The notes beneath the pieces were generated by a model that had not been told where the DNA came from, made no database searches, and worked only from the letters and a program-made list of their open reading frames with translations. From positions 46,919,651 through 46,983,650 of the forward strand of contig NC_065571.1 in the NCBI RefSeq assembly GCF_937616625.2: DNA of 64,000 nucleotides, in the 5' to 3' direction. Below are positions 10,909 through 20,650 of this stretch, piece after piece; within the stretch, counting starts at the first letter, position 1, and the number at the start of each line of letters is the position of its first letter. This DNA comes from Mercurialis annua. Taxonomy: Eukaryota; Streptophyta; Magnoliopsida; Malpighiales; Euphorbiaceae. The position numbers and the translations under genes are program-made.

Positions 10909-11315
10909 ATGTCTGCAGGTATGAGAGGGCAGGGTGGTTCAGGTAATCCGACTAGAGGTCGGGGACGTCGGGGTAACCCAGCTAGAGGTCGTGATCGGGG
11001 TAACCCAGCTGTGCGTGCTCCTGTTGAGGACATCCCTGTTCAGGGTCAGCAGCAGGAGGTGGAGGCGGCACCCCCTGTTCAGCCCCGACAGCCAGGAGAG
11101 CCCCCTACAGAGCTGGATGTCCAGGGGAGGGCACTGTGTTTCCCAGACGCGAGCAGGTAAGAATGTAAATTTTTAGTTTAATTTTTTTTAATCATTTTAC
11201 TATAAAAAGTAAAAGTTTACTCTAACCTCGCAGGGAGAGGCTGTTGAAATCTGGACCAATCTCCCGGTCTATGCGGGAGATCTTTAGAAAGTGCTGGTTC
11301 GAGAATGGGCAAGCC

Positions 11316-11318
11316 TGA
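11316..11318 (+). other. In-frame TGA in the Transposase_24 gene
   Basis: GCC-TGA-CGG interrupts an otherwise well-conserved exon. A C-to-T change of CGA would explain it, as expected after cytosine methylation and deamination of a silenced transposon. Confidence 0.7.
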
Positions 11319-12053
11319 CGGTTTCTGACTACAGAGCAGACATATTTCTATTGGGAGGAATTTAAGGTAATAAATTGTTAATTTTAAACTTTGAATTTAG
11401 ACTAACGCAAAATTACTAACTCAAACTTGGTGTTTATGTTTTGCAGAAGGAATACTGGTGGGATACGGCGGATTACAGCGAGGATGTCATCAAAGGTGTA
11501 TTCATGACGCATGCTACCAACCGATACAAGGACGTTATTCACAGGATGAGAGAGAAGGACGAAAAACATACCTCGATCAGCCAAGATATTTGGGATTCCT
11601 GGAAGGCCTTCTGGGCGTCAGAGGACGAGAAGAAGAAGTCTGATGTAGCTCGCGCTAATCGGATGAGCGAGCCTGCTGGAGCCGGTTCCGGACCAGTACG
11701 CCATACAGGGGATCTCGTTCCGCCATCCGACATATGGATGTGTTGGTTTGTTTCTAGAATTCTTTTTTATTTATAACTATTTTTTATTTTCTGATTTCTG
11801 ATGAACTAACAAGCTATAATATTTTTCTTTTAGGCTGAAGAGCTCGGCCGCAAGCCTACCGCAACAGAGCTGTATACTCGGATGCACTCCACGAAAGCTG
11901 ACAAGGGTATCATGGTAGACAAGAGGGCCCAGGACATTAGTGTAAGTCATGAACCTATATTAAATTAGTGTAAAATATGTTTTAATTTAAATTGTAAATG
12001 TTAGATTAGGTGTGTTAACAGCCGGTGGGTTGTATATGAAATCTATATGTTTG

Positions 12054-12125
12054 CAGGATGTCCTTGAAAAATAGGTGTTGATCAAATTATAGAGGAAATG
12101 CTGCCGAAATTTCGTTAGGAATTAT
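12054..12125 (+). repeat. Internal repeat of the CACTA element, copy 2
   Basis: Starts TTGCAGGATGTCCTTGAAAA, with ATGCTGCCGA further on; it parallels 10065-10135. It lies in the intron before the last exon of the Transposase_24 gene. Confidence 0.65.
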
Positions 12126-12642
12126 ACTTACATTTCATATGTTATACGTTTTTAGCCGTTGTGTGATATGTTTTTCAATCATTTTGTAGGATGCAATTGC
12201 TCAGAGACTTCCTGCTGCATCGCAGCCGCCGACCGGAGATTGTGGTTCTTCTAGCACAGCGGAAGTCGACGAGACCCAGCTATTTCTGGATATCGAGGGC
12301 GTCAACAAGAAGCGGCGTGTCTACGGGTTGGGTTCAGCGACTAGTGCGTACGTGGATACGACGACGTCTAGTAGGGCGAGGACCAGTTCCACACAGTCAC
12401 AGCGAACCGAGGAGGAGATCGAGTGGCGTGTGCAGGCAGGGATCCAGGATGGACTGCGCCAGATTACCACTAAGGTGGAGGATCTCCGTGCCCAGCAGGC
12501 GAGAAGCAATGAGAGGATGGCCGAGATTATTCAGGCTGAGATGACGGAGATGATGCAGACTCTTCCTCCGCAGTATCGCCCACCCCCACCCCCACCCCCA
12601 GGTCCTTCAGACGATGACGACAATCCGACTTTGTAGTGTCAT

Positions 12643-12645
12643 GTT
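12643..12645. repeat. Target-site duplication GTT (left) of the nested CACTA
   Basis: Matches GTT at 13205-13207. Confidence 0.75.
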
Positions 12646-13204
12646 CACTACTAAAATGCTTGCTTTTAGCGATGGATTTTTCCGTCGCTAAAAGCATGAA
12701 ATCTGTCGGGAAACGTTTCCCGACGGATTTCCCGACGGATTCAATCCGTCGGCAAAATTCTCGCCGCTAAATTTTTGGCGACGGACCAAAAAATTTGGCG
12801 ACGGATTTTTTTCAGAAATTGCAGACGGATTTTAGCGACGGATTTAAATCTGTCGCTAATTAGCGACGGGTGGGGGATGGAGGGTGACGGAGTGTGACGG
12901 GTGTGTGACCGATTAAATAATAATATTTTATTTTACGATTTAGTTTTTTTTTATTTTTTGGTAATTTGCGACGGATTTGAAATCCGTCGTTAAATACATC
13001 AAAAATAATTGGCGGGAGTGTTCCCGCCAACTTTAGCGACAGAAAATCCGTCGCTAAAGTTGGCGGGAACACTCCCGCCAATTTATATGACAATTTAGCG
13101 ACGGATTTCAAATCCGTCGCAAAATCTGTCGGTAAAAAAAAATTAGCGACGGATTTTGAATCCGTCGCTAAAATCCGTCGGTAAAACACAGTTTTTTAGT
13201 AGTG
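12646..13204. mobile_element. Nested non-autonomous mini-CACTA, 559 bp
   Basis: Begins CACTACTAAAA and ends TTTTAGTAGTG, an 11-base inverted repeat, with GTT duplicated on both sides. It codes for nothing. It is filled with GCGACGGA / TCCGTCGC and GGCGGGA / TCCCGCC motifs, which also occur in the left end of the host CACTA. The two are therefore related and may share a transposase. It lies ten bases past the stop codon of the Transposase_24 gene. Confidence 0.88.
13007..13083. repeat. Perfect 34-bp inverted repeat with 9-base loop in the mini-CACTA
   Basis: 13007-13040 is the exact reverse complement of 13050-13083, with AGAAAATCC between. The arms contain GGCGGGAGTGTTCCCGCC, itself nearly palindromic. 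Confidence 0.9.
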
Positions 13205-13424
13205 GTTTGCATTTCTGACATTTTGTATTTTGTCACTTTATACATTTTGTATTTTCTTGCTTTATACATTTTGTTACGATATGTAAAATATAACATGTTT
13301 TTATATGAAATCGTTTTTTTCGGAAATTGAGTTTTACTGAGAATTGCGAATAGTAGATTTTACAGGTTATAATCGTCGTGAATAAAAGAGGGAAACGGAC
13401 GCACTAGTCGCGAATATCCTTCAT

Positions 13425-13895
13425 ATTTTGCGACGGAAACATTTCCGTTGCAAATAATGCCATTTTGCGACGGACACATTTTCGTCGCAAATTTTCATTA
13501 TTTTGCGACGGAAATGTTTCCGTCACAACTTTTCATTATTTTGCGACGGAAATGTTTCTGTCGCAACTTTTCATTATTTTGCGACGGAAACATTTCCGTC
13601 GCAAAACAAATATATTTTGCGACGACATATATTCCGTCGCAAAATATATTAATCCGTCGCCAATTCGTCTCCCTTTTCATTTTTTGGGAGACGAAATTGG
13701 CGACGGTGTTTTTTGTTATGGCGACGGACTGTCCGTCACCATTTTTGCGACACTCTGGTCGCTATTCTTTTAGCGACCAGAGGTTTTGCGACGGATAGAT
13801 TCCGTCGCAATTCCGCCACAAACTTTTGTTTGAGACGGAATATGATTAATTTGCGACGGAATTTTCCGTCGCAAAAGGGCTGATATGCAGTAGTG
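13425..13895. repeat. Right subterminal hairpin region of the CACTA element
   Basis: TTTTGCGACGGAAA motifs and their complements recur about every 25-45 bases (for example near 13430, 13465, 13503, 13541 and 13578). They form short hairpins. This mirrors the left end and presumably binds the same protein. Confidence 0.75.
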
Positions 13896-13898
13896 ATA
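13896..13898. repeat. Target-site duplication ATA (right) of the CACTA element
   Basis: Matches 8571-8573. Confidence 0.8.
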
Positions 13899-15700
13899 AG
13901 AAATATGTTTCAAGAAAGACAACATGACGGGAAACTTATAACTGATGACTGAATGGATCAAAACAACGATATTCCTTCAGTCCTGCTCCATAGCCAAGAA
14001 AGACACATATAGTAGATCGAGAGGTTAACTTGCTCCGTTCAACATGAGAAAGAAGAACAAAACATGTAGAACCAAATGCACGAAGAGAAGAATAATCTAG
14101 GAGACTACCATACAATTTTTCATAAGAGATAATCCAGAATTATGAGAAGTAGAAATTCTATTAATCAAATAAACAGAAGTAAAAATGCCCTCCTCCCAAA
14201 TATCACTAGGAACACTACTAGACAATTAAAATGATCGGGCAGTCTCAAGAATATGCCTATATTTTATTTCTACAACTCCATTCTGTTCAGGAGTATTAGT
14301 GCAAGAAGTTTGATAAAATGCCATTTAAAGCAAGAAGTTTGATAAAATACCATTTAAAGCAAGAAGTTCATTAAAAGCATGAGAAGTATACCCGCCCTCT
14401 AAATCATATATAAAGCATTTAATAACAGCTACATGTTGAGTTTTCACAAGAGATCAAAATTCATTATAAAAGCCTAAAAATTCTGAGCGACGTTTCATAA
14501 AATAAATCCAACAATAACGAGTGCATCATCAATAAAAGATACATAATAACGAGAACCCCCTTTTATAGAAACAGAAGAGGGTCTCCAAACAGCAAAAGGA
14601 ATAAGATCAAAATGAGCAACATAAATAGTATTACTTTTAGGGAAAAGCAAAACTGGGAACTTTGCTAGTTTACAACCACTGCAATCAGAAATATCATGAG
14701 TTTTAAAATTTTATAAAACTCTTGTAGAAGCTAAAAATTTGTAAACAACACCTAAATACATTGACCAAGGCAAGAATGACACAAGTAAAACACATGCAAA
14801 GAAGAACTCAAGCAAAAAGATGATACATCACACTAGAAACAACAGCTGCAATCTTAGGGGTTTTGAGCTGGTCCAATATATAAAGTCCTCATTTCCTATG
14901 GTCGTCCCAATCATTTTTTGAGACTTAAATCCTGAATATAACAAGAAGAAGAAAAGGAAACAAAACAACTATTATCACAAAGTTGAACCATAGGAAGTAA
15001 GATTTAAAATAAGACTAGGAATGTGATAGACATGAGATAAAGACAAAGAAGGTGTAATAACCGAACCAACACCTTATAAGGGCATAGGTGTACCACTAGC
15101 ACTCATAATATGAACTGAAACTTTAGGAATTAGAAAAGTAAAAGATGACAAATTAGGTGACATATGATTAGAAACACCACAGTCTAAAATCTAGGAGGAA
15201 TAAGATATACCTAATGGACTAGATGACAAACCTATTTGAGATGAAGTTGACATTGCATGTGGTTGAGGTGCAATGAACTGCTGAAACTGCTCAATCATTG
15301 ATGGACTTAAAAAAGAGGTTGTCAATGCATTGTGAGGGAGAGAAAGAAGAGGAGGTCCATTATGAGGAGCCGGTGGATGGTAACTTTACTGATGAGACTG
15401 CTGATGGGACTGCTGTTGGGCATACTACTAAGAATATTGTTGCTTTCCTTTGCCCAACCTTACACATTGTGATTTCCAATGACCTTTTCTGTTTATAAAA
15501 TCCATATTCATCATGAGAAACAATTCCATAAGACGTGAACTGAGAATTGAAATTTGATCATGGAGGCATAGCAAAGACCGATGGATTAGAGACTAAAGAC
15601 ACTTCTTTTACATCAAAAGGATTAAGATGATTTTTTTCAGCCAAAAACTAACAACAAAATCAACATAAGGCAACAAATGACAATGCAAAATGGACCCTCG
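13899..15700 (-). pseudogene. Ty1/copia retrotransposon, gag-protease-integrase part (5' fragment)
   Basis: This is the upstream half of the copia element whose reverse transcriptase lies at 7480-8570. Reading down the minus strand from about 15540 gives a degraded gag end (CKVGQRKA near 15450). A protease-like ILDCGVSNHMSPNLSSFTF follows near 15190 (family DSGAxxH). Then come CSGCKLAKFPVLLFP near 14680 (pre-integrase) and NTPEQNGVVE near 14290, then SSVPSDIWEEGIFTSVYLIN (integrase core). There are many stops and frameshifts, including a short duplicated stretch near 14310-14360. No LTR was recognised, and the upstream limit near 15700 is uncertain. The copia element is older than the CACTA that split it. 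Confidence 0.8.
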
Positions 15701-16942
15701 AATTCACTCAAACTCATCACAAAGAGCCATTAAAAATTACCAACCTCTGCTCATCTCTTCGTGCAATATAAGCCCAAAGGCTCGTAATTCAACAAATTCT
15801 ATGAGAGCTAGTTGATCCTACAAATATTTCATAGCATCATAAAATTCCTCAGTACTCATGCTGTTTTTCTGCAGAGCACGAATATTAAAATCTAACTGGT
15901 ATTTTGTTTGCAAAGTTAGACTGTGTATATAGTCTAAATATATGATCCCAAACCTTTTTTACTGTCTCATATTTTGTCAAATTGAGAAGGTATATTGTTC
16001 TTTTGCTCAACTCCTAACTCATTTATTGTAGTTAGATAAAGTCGATTTTCATCTATAAATAAAATTATTTATGTGAAAAAAATATTCCATGTCTCATAGA
16101 AATAGGCCAAATTGAGCGTACTAGGTCAAATTTTTGTAGTTAATTTGAGATTTCAATTTATCCTTTATCAATTCAATTATTCATATTATATTCTTTTAAT
16201 CAACATAAATAATGCAATATAAAAATTAATAAAAAGCTCAGTATTTTAAAAGATAATTGTAGTTAAAAAACAATTGGTGTTTTCAAAACATATAATTAAA
16301 ATTTTAAAATATTTAAATATTTAAATAATTAAATTATAATTATAATAAAAATAATAATTAATATGAAGTAATTGAATTTTTGTTTTTTAATTTTTGCACA
16401 AATCTAATTTGGTTTATATTTATGTTTTATGAATGGAGAGTATATTATGAGACGACTAAAGTTTATTTTTAATTTTTTAATTGCTCATCCGGTTTTCAGG
16501 GCTTTGCCCTGATTAATCCGATCCGTCTTGCATCACATATCTGGCATGATGGGTGAATCTGACAGCAGGAATTTTATGCATTCACAAAATTTAAAATTGA
16601 AATCTTACTTAAACGGTTTGAAATATCAAACCACTTATCACTTGAACTAACAGATACGATTACAGTTTATTAATTCACCATGATGCGTCAGACATGACCT
16701 CAGTAGTGCACGTGCATAGTCAAGCAACAGCACTCACTGGTCAAGCCCGTCGCCTTAGCTACGTCAAGTGGCCTCTATTTGGAACCCAGACCATAAAACT
16801 TGCTTATACATGTGAGCACAGCAAAGACTGCGATCCCTGAGATGGAATAGAAGAAAGTTACATGGCAATACACTAAATCACATATGTAAAAAATCTAAAA
16901 ACATATAACCATGTTAGATGCAAAATTATGTAATAAAAATTA
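15701..16942. other. AT-rich intergenic DNA
   Basis: No gene or clear element is seen. 15701-15960 may still contain decayed copia gag sequence. From 15960 on the DNA is simple AT-rich sequence. A less AT-rich stretch (16480-16830) has no recognisable frame. Confidence 0.5.
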
Positions 16943-17470
16943 TGTTTAATTACTTAAAAAAAACCCGCCTTATACTTTTTTTTCGTTTATATTCTAACCT
17001 TATAAAAACACCATTTGTACCCAATTTTGAATTTTTATGTTTCATTCCTACCCAAAAGCATTAAATTGTACTCTTTTCATTTGAAAAAAAGTTTAAAACA
17101 TACTTTTTTTCTATTTTAAAAAATACAAATAAATCCTCAAACTTAAAAAATAATCAAATACATCCAAATAATTAATTAATTTTTTTAATTTTATAAAATA
17201 ATAAAAAAATCAAAAAAAATTATTATTATTTTTAATTTTTTGAAGAAAATGGTATTTTTATACTATTAATAACATTAATATCCAATTAGTATATAAGTTA
17301 AAAATGAAGGATTGTTTTAAACTCTTTTTCAAATAAAAAGAGTACAATTTAATGCTTTTGGGTAGAGATGAAACATAAAAACTCAAAATTGTATACAAGT
17401 GGTGTTTTTACAAGATCAGTGTATAAACGGAAAAAAAATGCAAGGTGGGGTTTTTTTAAGGAATTAAGCC
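16943..17470. mobile_element. Foldback MITE of the GGCTTAATTAC family (Mutator-type), 528 bp
   Basis: The right end reads GTAAT-like sequence into AAGCC, complement GGCTTAATTCCTTAAAAAAA. The left end is TGTTTAATTACTTAAAAA. The arms pair for about 150 bases, including TTTCGTTTATA and the GCATTAAATTGTACTCTTTT segment. Flanks are TAAAAATTA and TAAAAATAA (8 of 9 bases). The same family occurs at 48573-48955. It is non-coding. The Mutator assignment rests on the 9-base duplication and long arms only. Confidence 0.78.
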
Positions 17471-17558
17471 TAAAAATAACAAATTTATTATCTATTATCC
17501 TCATCGCGTAAATATATATAAATTAAAATATAATTAAAATACATTTATAGAATGGAAA

Positions 17559-17567
17559 TATAATAAT
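17559..17567. repeat. 9-bp target-site duplication TATAATAAT (left)
   Basis: Identical to 18878-18886 on the other side of the foldback element. Confidence 0.8.
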
Positions 17568-18877
17568 GGCTAATAATCACCCATGGCCCCTCAACTTTAG
17601 GGGTACGGGCGCTAAACCCCCTGATGTTTAAAAACGGGCGCTAAACCCCCTAAACTTTGTGTCGGCGCTCACAAAACCCCTTTTGGACGAAATATGACCA
17701 AAATACCCCTGGCGCCGTTTTTTCAGTCAACTGACATTTAAAAAAAAAAAATCTGACACTGTCATATCATCTGACACGTCAGAAATATATCTTAAAAATT
17801 TGAAAAACCCAAAATACCCCTAATTTAATTTAAAAAAAATCAAACCAACCCAATTTAATATAAACCAATCTATCAACCCAAAAACCGACCCAACCACCAC
17901 CCCACCCGCCACCCGACCACCGCCGGAAAATTTTCCGGTCATCTTCTCCGAGATGACCGGAAAATTTTCCGGTCATCGTGGAAGAACGACGGATCTGTTC
18001 TTCCACGAAGAACAGACCCATCTGGGTCTGTTCTTCGTGGAAGAACAGACGGATCTGTTCTTCCACGAAGAACAGATCCATCTGGGTCTGTTCTTCGTGG
18101 AAGAACAGACCGGATCTGTTCTTCCACGAAGAACAGACCGGATCTGTTCTTCCACGAAGAACAGATCCAAGGTCTGTTCTTCCACGAAGAACAGATCCAA
18201 GGTCTGTTCTTCCACGAAGAACAGATCCAAGGTCTGTTCTTCGTGGAAGAACAGACGACGCTGTTCTTCCACGAAGAACAGACCCATCTGGGTTTGTTCT
18301 TCGTGGAAGAACAGACGGATCTGTTCTTCCACGAAGAACAGACGGATCTGTTCTTCCACGAAGAACAGATCCATCTGGGTCTGTTCTTCGTGGAAGAACA
18401 GACCGGATCTGTTCTTCCACGAAGAACAGATCCAAGGTCTGTTCTTCGTGGAAGAACAGGCCTGGGATCTGTTCTTCCACGAAGAACAGACCGGCCGGAA
18501 AATGTTTCGTGGCGGTGGTCGGACGTGGTGGCCGGAGAGCGGTGGGTTGGTGGTTCGGGTGAAAGTGGTTTGGTTGGATATTATTGGGTTGATTTGATTG
18601 GGTTGGGTGTTTTAGGGGTATTTTAGGTGTTTTAATTTTTTAGGGTAGTTTGGTGACGTGGCAGCTGACATGGCAGCACTATTTATTTATTATTTTTTTT
18701 TAAAAAAAGTCAGTTGACCAGGAAAAACGGCGCCAGGGGTATTTTGGTCATATTTCGTCCAAAAGGGGTTTTGTGAGCGCCGCCACAAAGTTTAGGGGGT
18801 TTAGCGCCCGTTTTTAAACATCAGGGGGTTTAGCGCCCGTACCCTTAAAGTTGAGGTGCCATGGGTGATTATTAGCC
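17568..18877. mobile_element. Long-arm foldback transposon (Mutator-type) carrying a palindrome array, 1310 bp
   Basis: The ends are perfect inverted copies for 20 bases (GGCTAATAATCACCCATGGC), and the arms pair, with decay, for about 390-400 bases. Each arm contains GGGCGCTAAACCCCC, the ACGAAATATGACCAAAATA stretch and GGCGCCGTTTTT. A perfect 9-base duplication (TATAATAAT) flanks the element, the signature of Mutator-like elements. There is no transposase gene. The centre (about 17990-18490) is an array of 17 near-identical palindromes, listed separately. Just inside the left arm, two perfect 16-base palindromes (CCGGAAAATTTTCCGG at 17923-17938 and 17957-17972) precede the array. Long frames on both strands across the centre arise because the repeat has no stop in any frame. 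Confidence 0.88.
17995..18489. repeat. Array of 17 palindromic 21-bp units with alternating centres
   Basis: Each unit is CTGTTCTTC, a 3-base centre, then GAAGAACAG. The centre is CAC or GTG, which amounts to orientation. Unit starts, in order: 17995, 18028g, 18055, 18088g, 18116, 18144, 18174, 18204, 18234g, 18261, 18294g (one mismatch), 18321, 18348, 18381g, 18409, 18439g, 18469 (g = GTG). That is 11 CAC and 6 GTG units. Spacers come from a small set: a 12-base AYCCATCTGGGT, a 9-base ATCCAAGGT, ACGGAT or ACCGGAT of 6-7 bases, and two singletons. Every GTG unit is followed by a CAC unit. A half unit precedes the array near 17977. Confidence 0.93.
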
Positions 18878-18886
18878 TATAATAAT
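18878..18886. repeat. 9-bp target-site duplication TATAATAAT (right)
   Basis: Identical to 17559-17567. Confidence 0.8.
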
Positions 18887-19825
18887 AAAAAATTAAAAAA
18901 TTAATTATAATTGATACAACTAGAAATATTTATATTTAAATAGTTTTTAAATTTCATTTACATTTAAAGTATTGCCATTGTAAATTATTAAAAAATTAAT
19001 ATTATAAATTAGGCTATTATAAAATATGAAAAATATACAAATATGAAATATCACTAATTTACATACTTTTATCAAGAAGTTTAGAATACTCCATATAAAA
19101 GATATTAATTTTATAAAAGATATTCCTTTCATTTTCTTCTAATTGTTTGTCTAGGTAAATATTAATACTTGATCTTTTCTAATTTTTAGCTATTCTCAAT
19201 ACATCCTTTCTATTAAATCATCCATTTTTATGTGGTTTAATTTACATAATATAGTTTATGCTTTTATAATTATACATTTCATGTAATAAATTAAATTATA
19301 AATCAATTAATGGTTTAGTAAATAAAATTATGTTAATTTTTATATTTATAATTTAAAACAGAAAAGATACATTTTTAATATTAGTAATTTTTTTAGATGG
19401 ATAATTAAAATGAGAAAAAACTATATACAGGACATGCACTTAAATAAAAAGTCTAAAATAATTGCAACTTTGCATTTGTTAGCCTCACGGTGTGTAGGCT
19501 AATATGAATCAAGCCAAATCAAGTTTTGAGGTATTTGTGTTTGGCTTGTTATATAAATAAAATGTTTATGTTCGGTTAGTAACAGTATAGGTTAGTAAGA
19601 AACTTGTAACAGTGTAGGTTAGTAAGAAACTTGGAGAAATGTTGGCAATGAAAGGAGAAACCAGAAAACCAAGAAAACACCTACCAGAATAACAAAGACG
19701 GAGGAAGAAATAAAAAAAATAAGGACCACCATCAAGAACGATCCACATGATAAAAAGAGGAACGAGCAACTATCATCGCAAAAAAAAGACAAAAGAGAGA
19801 AATTCTGAACATAAGAGAATCCCCG
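18887..19825. other. AT-rich intergenic DNA
   Basis: 18887-19430 is simple AT-rich sequence. 19560-19640 contains a short tandem repeat built on TTAGTAAGAAACTTG. 19640-19825 may be decayed gag sequence of the gypsy relic that follows. Confidence 0.45.
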
Positions 19826-20353
19826 ATGCCAGCAATAATGTTTGACGTCGAAGACTACGAACATGTTAAAGTACCACATAATGATGTTTTGGTGGTGACG
19901 AAAACGATTGAGAACTGGAAGATGGAGAGATTAATAATAAATGAGGGAAGCGTGAATTTTTTGACTGATGCCGCCTAGAAAAGGCTAGGCGAAACAGTAG
20001 CTAAACTCCAAAGAGTCCCATTCCCGCTCTCGGACTCGGTGGACCACCTATCAACCCCTTGGGGGCAGTAGCCTAAACGGTAATGATAGGACCAAAGAAA
20101 GGAAAAAAGAAAGAAAATTATCACACTATTCAACAAAGTGGATATGGATCTTACCTATAATGCAATATTAGGTAGGTCATTCCTTCATGATTCAGCAGCT
20201 GTGACCCGCATAAGAGCGCTCATCATGAAAATACCCACCGAAAAAAGAATCGAGACAATACAAGGAAATAAAAAAATAGCCAAAAAATACCAAGACAAAT
20301 CGGTGGAAGAGCTCCAGGAACCCAAGACGGCGATTCAAAAAATAGACAAGTGA
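19826..20353 (+). pseudogene. Ty3/gypsy retrotransposon gag-protease relic
   Basis: The first open part (19826-19978) encodes MPAIMFDVEDYEHVKVPHND, then VLVVTKTIENWKMERLIINE and GS. In the family this reads like FDxEDxxxVxxPHNDALVV followed by the protease IDxGSS; the catalytic Asp position is Asn here. After a stop and frameshift comes sequence matching the PLG linker (19980-20100). The second open part (20138-20353) encodes DLTYNAILGRSFLHDSAAV, the conserved protease end. No reverse transcriptase follows. It is dead and heavily truncated. Confidence 0.75.
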
Positions 20354-20496
20354 AGAACAAAAGACAACCAAGATGAACCATCGTCAGTAGGGACGGCGGA
20401 CCTACTTAATGATTTTTTATTTATTTTCATGTTAACTTGTAAGCACTTTTTTATCATCAATAAAGAGTGTATACTTTTGACATAAAAAACTTCAAA

Positions 20497-20650
20497 GAAA
20501 TAGATTAAGATGAATCTAAAATAAAAGGGTTTGAAACTCTTAAATAAAAAGATAGATTCGGATGAATTTAAAGTAAAAAGGTTTGAAACCCTTAAATAAA
20601 AAGATAGATTTAGATGAATCTAATAAAAGAGTCTGAAATCCAAAAAAAAA
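20497..20650. repeat. 52-bp tandem repeat, three copies
   Basis: Units begin at TAGATT at 20501, 20553 and 20605 and share GATGAAT, then TAAAA and GTYTGAAA. The spacing of 52 bases is constant. The array lies just 3' of the gypsy protease relic and may be part of it. Confidence 0.75.

Larger units (their letters stand above)
10909..12636 (+). pseudogene. CACTA second gene, Transposase_24 (Ptta/En/Spm) type, five exons with a nonsense change
   Basis: Splice sites give exons at 10909-11156, 11234-11366, 11447-about 11746, 11834-11941 and 12190-12636. Exon 1 is Gly/Arg-rich (GRGRRGNPARGRDRG). Exons 2 and 3 carry the family's core (FRKCWFENGQA, then TEQTYFYWEEF, then KEYWWD). Exon 4 has AEELGRKPTATELYTRMHS followed by VDKRAQDIS, the usual end of the domain. 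Exon 5 has RVYGLGSA and a Glu/Arg/Gln-rich coiled-coil stretch. It ends in a poly-Pro run and an acidic tail (DDDDNPTL). Proteins of this type accompany the CACTA transposase; binding to subterminal repeats is inferred from the TNPA precedent. In exon 2, codon 11316-11318 is TGA where CGA (Arg) would fit, so this copy is broken. The exon 3 donor is the weakest junction. Confidence 0.75.
8574..13895 (+). mobile_element. CACTA (En/Spm-type) DNA transposon, 5322 bp, defective
   Basis: The element begins CACTACTAGAAATCC and ends with the inverted CAGTAGTG. It is flanked by a perfect 3-base duplication (ATA) and lies inside a copia reverse-transcriptase gene, so its limits are exact. Both ends are packed with GCGACGGA / TCCGTCGC motifs in inverted pairs, like the subterminal transposase-binding repeats of this superfamily. 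Inside are a GC-rich leader (9061-9303), the tail of a TNP2-type transposase gene (about 10395-10733) and a Transposase_24-type second gene (10909-12636). A smaller CACTA is nested at 12646-13204. The TNP2 catalytic core is absent and the second gene has a stop, so this copy cannot move by itself. Confidence 0.92.

Noticed and set aside
13448..13798. Several overlapping frames in the CACTA right end
   Set aside because: Same cause: the repeated TTTTGCGACGGAAA motif is open in several frames.
17995..18489. CRISPR-like array
   Set aside because: The spacers are not unique but drawn from a few short repeats, the spacing is irregular, and the array is the core of a plant foldback transposon.
17995..18489. 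Heat-shock elements (GAA/TTC inverted repeats)
   Set aside because: Heat-shock elements need GAA and TTC alternating with two bases between. Here TTC and GAA are separated by three bases in the unit, so the register is wrong.
17830..18626. Long overlapping open frames on both strands across the palindrome array, with repeated EEQ, FFHEEQ and VLRGRTD peptides
   Set aside because: The 21-base palindrome has no stop in any frame, so multiple frames stay open automatically. The peptides mirror each other across strands, and there is no promoter or known domain.
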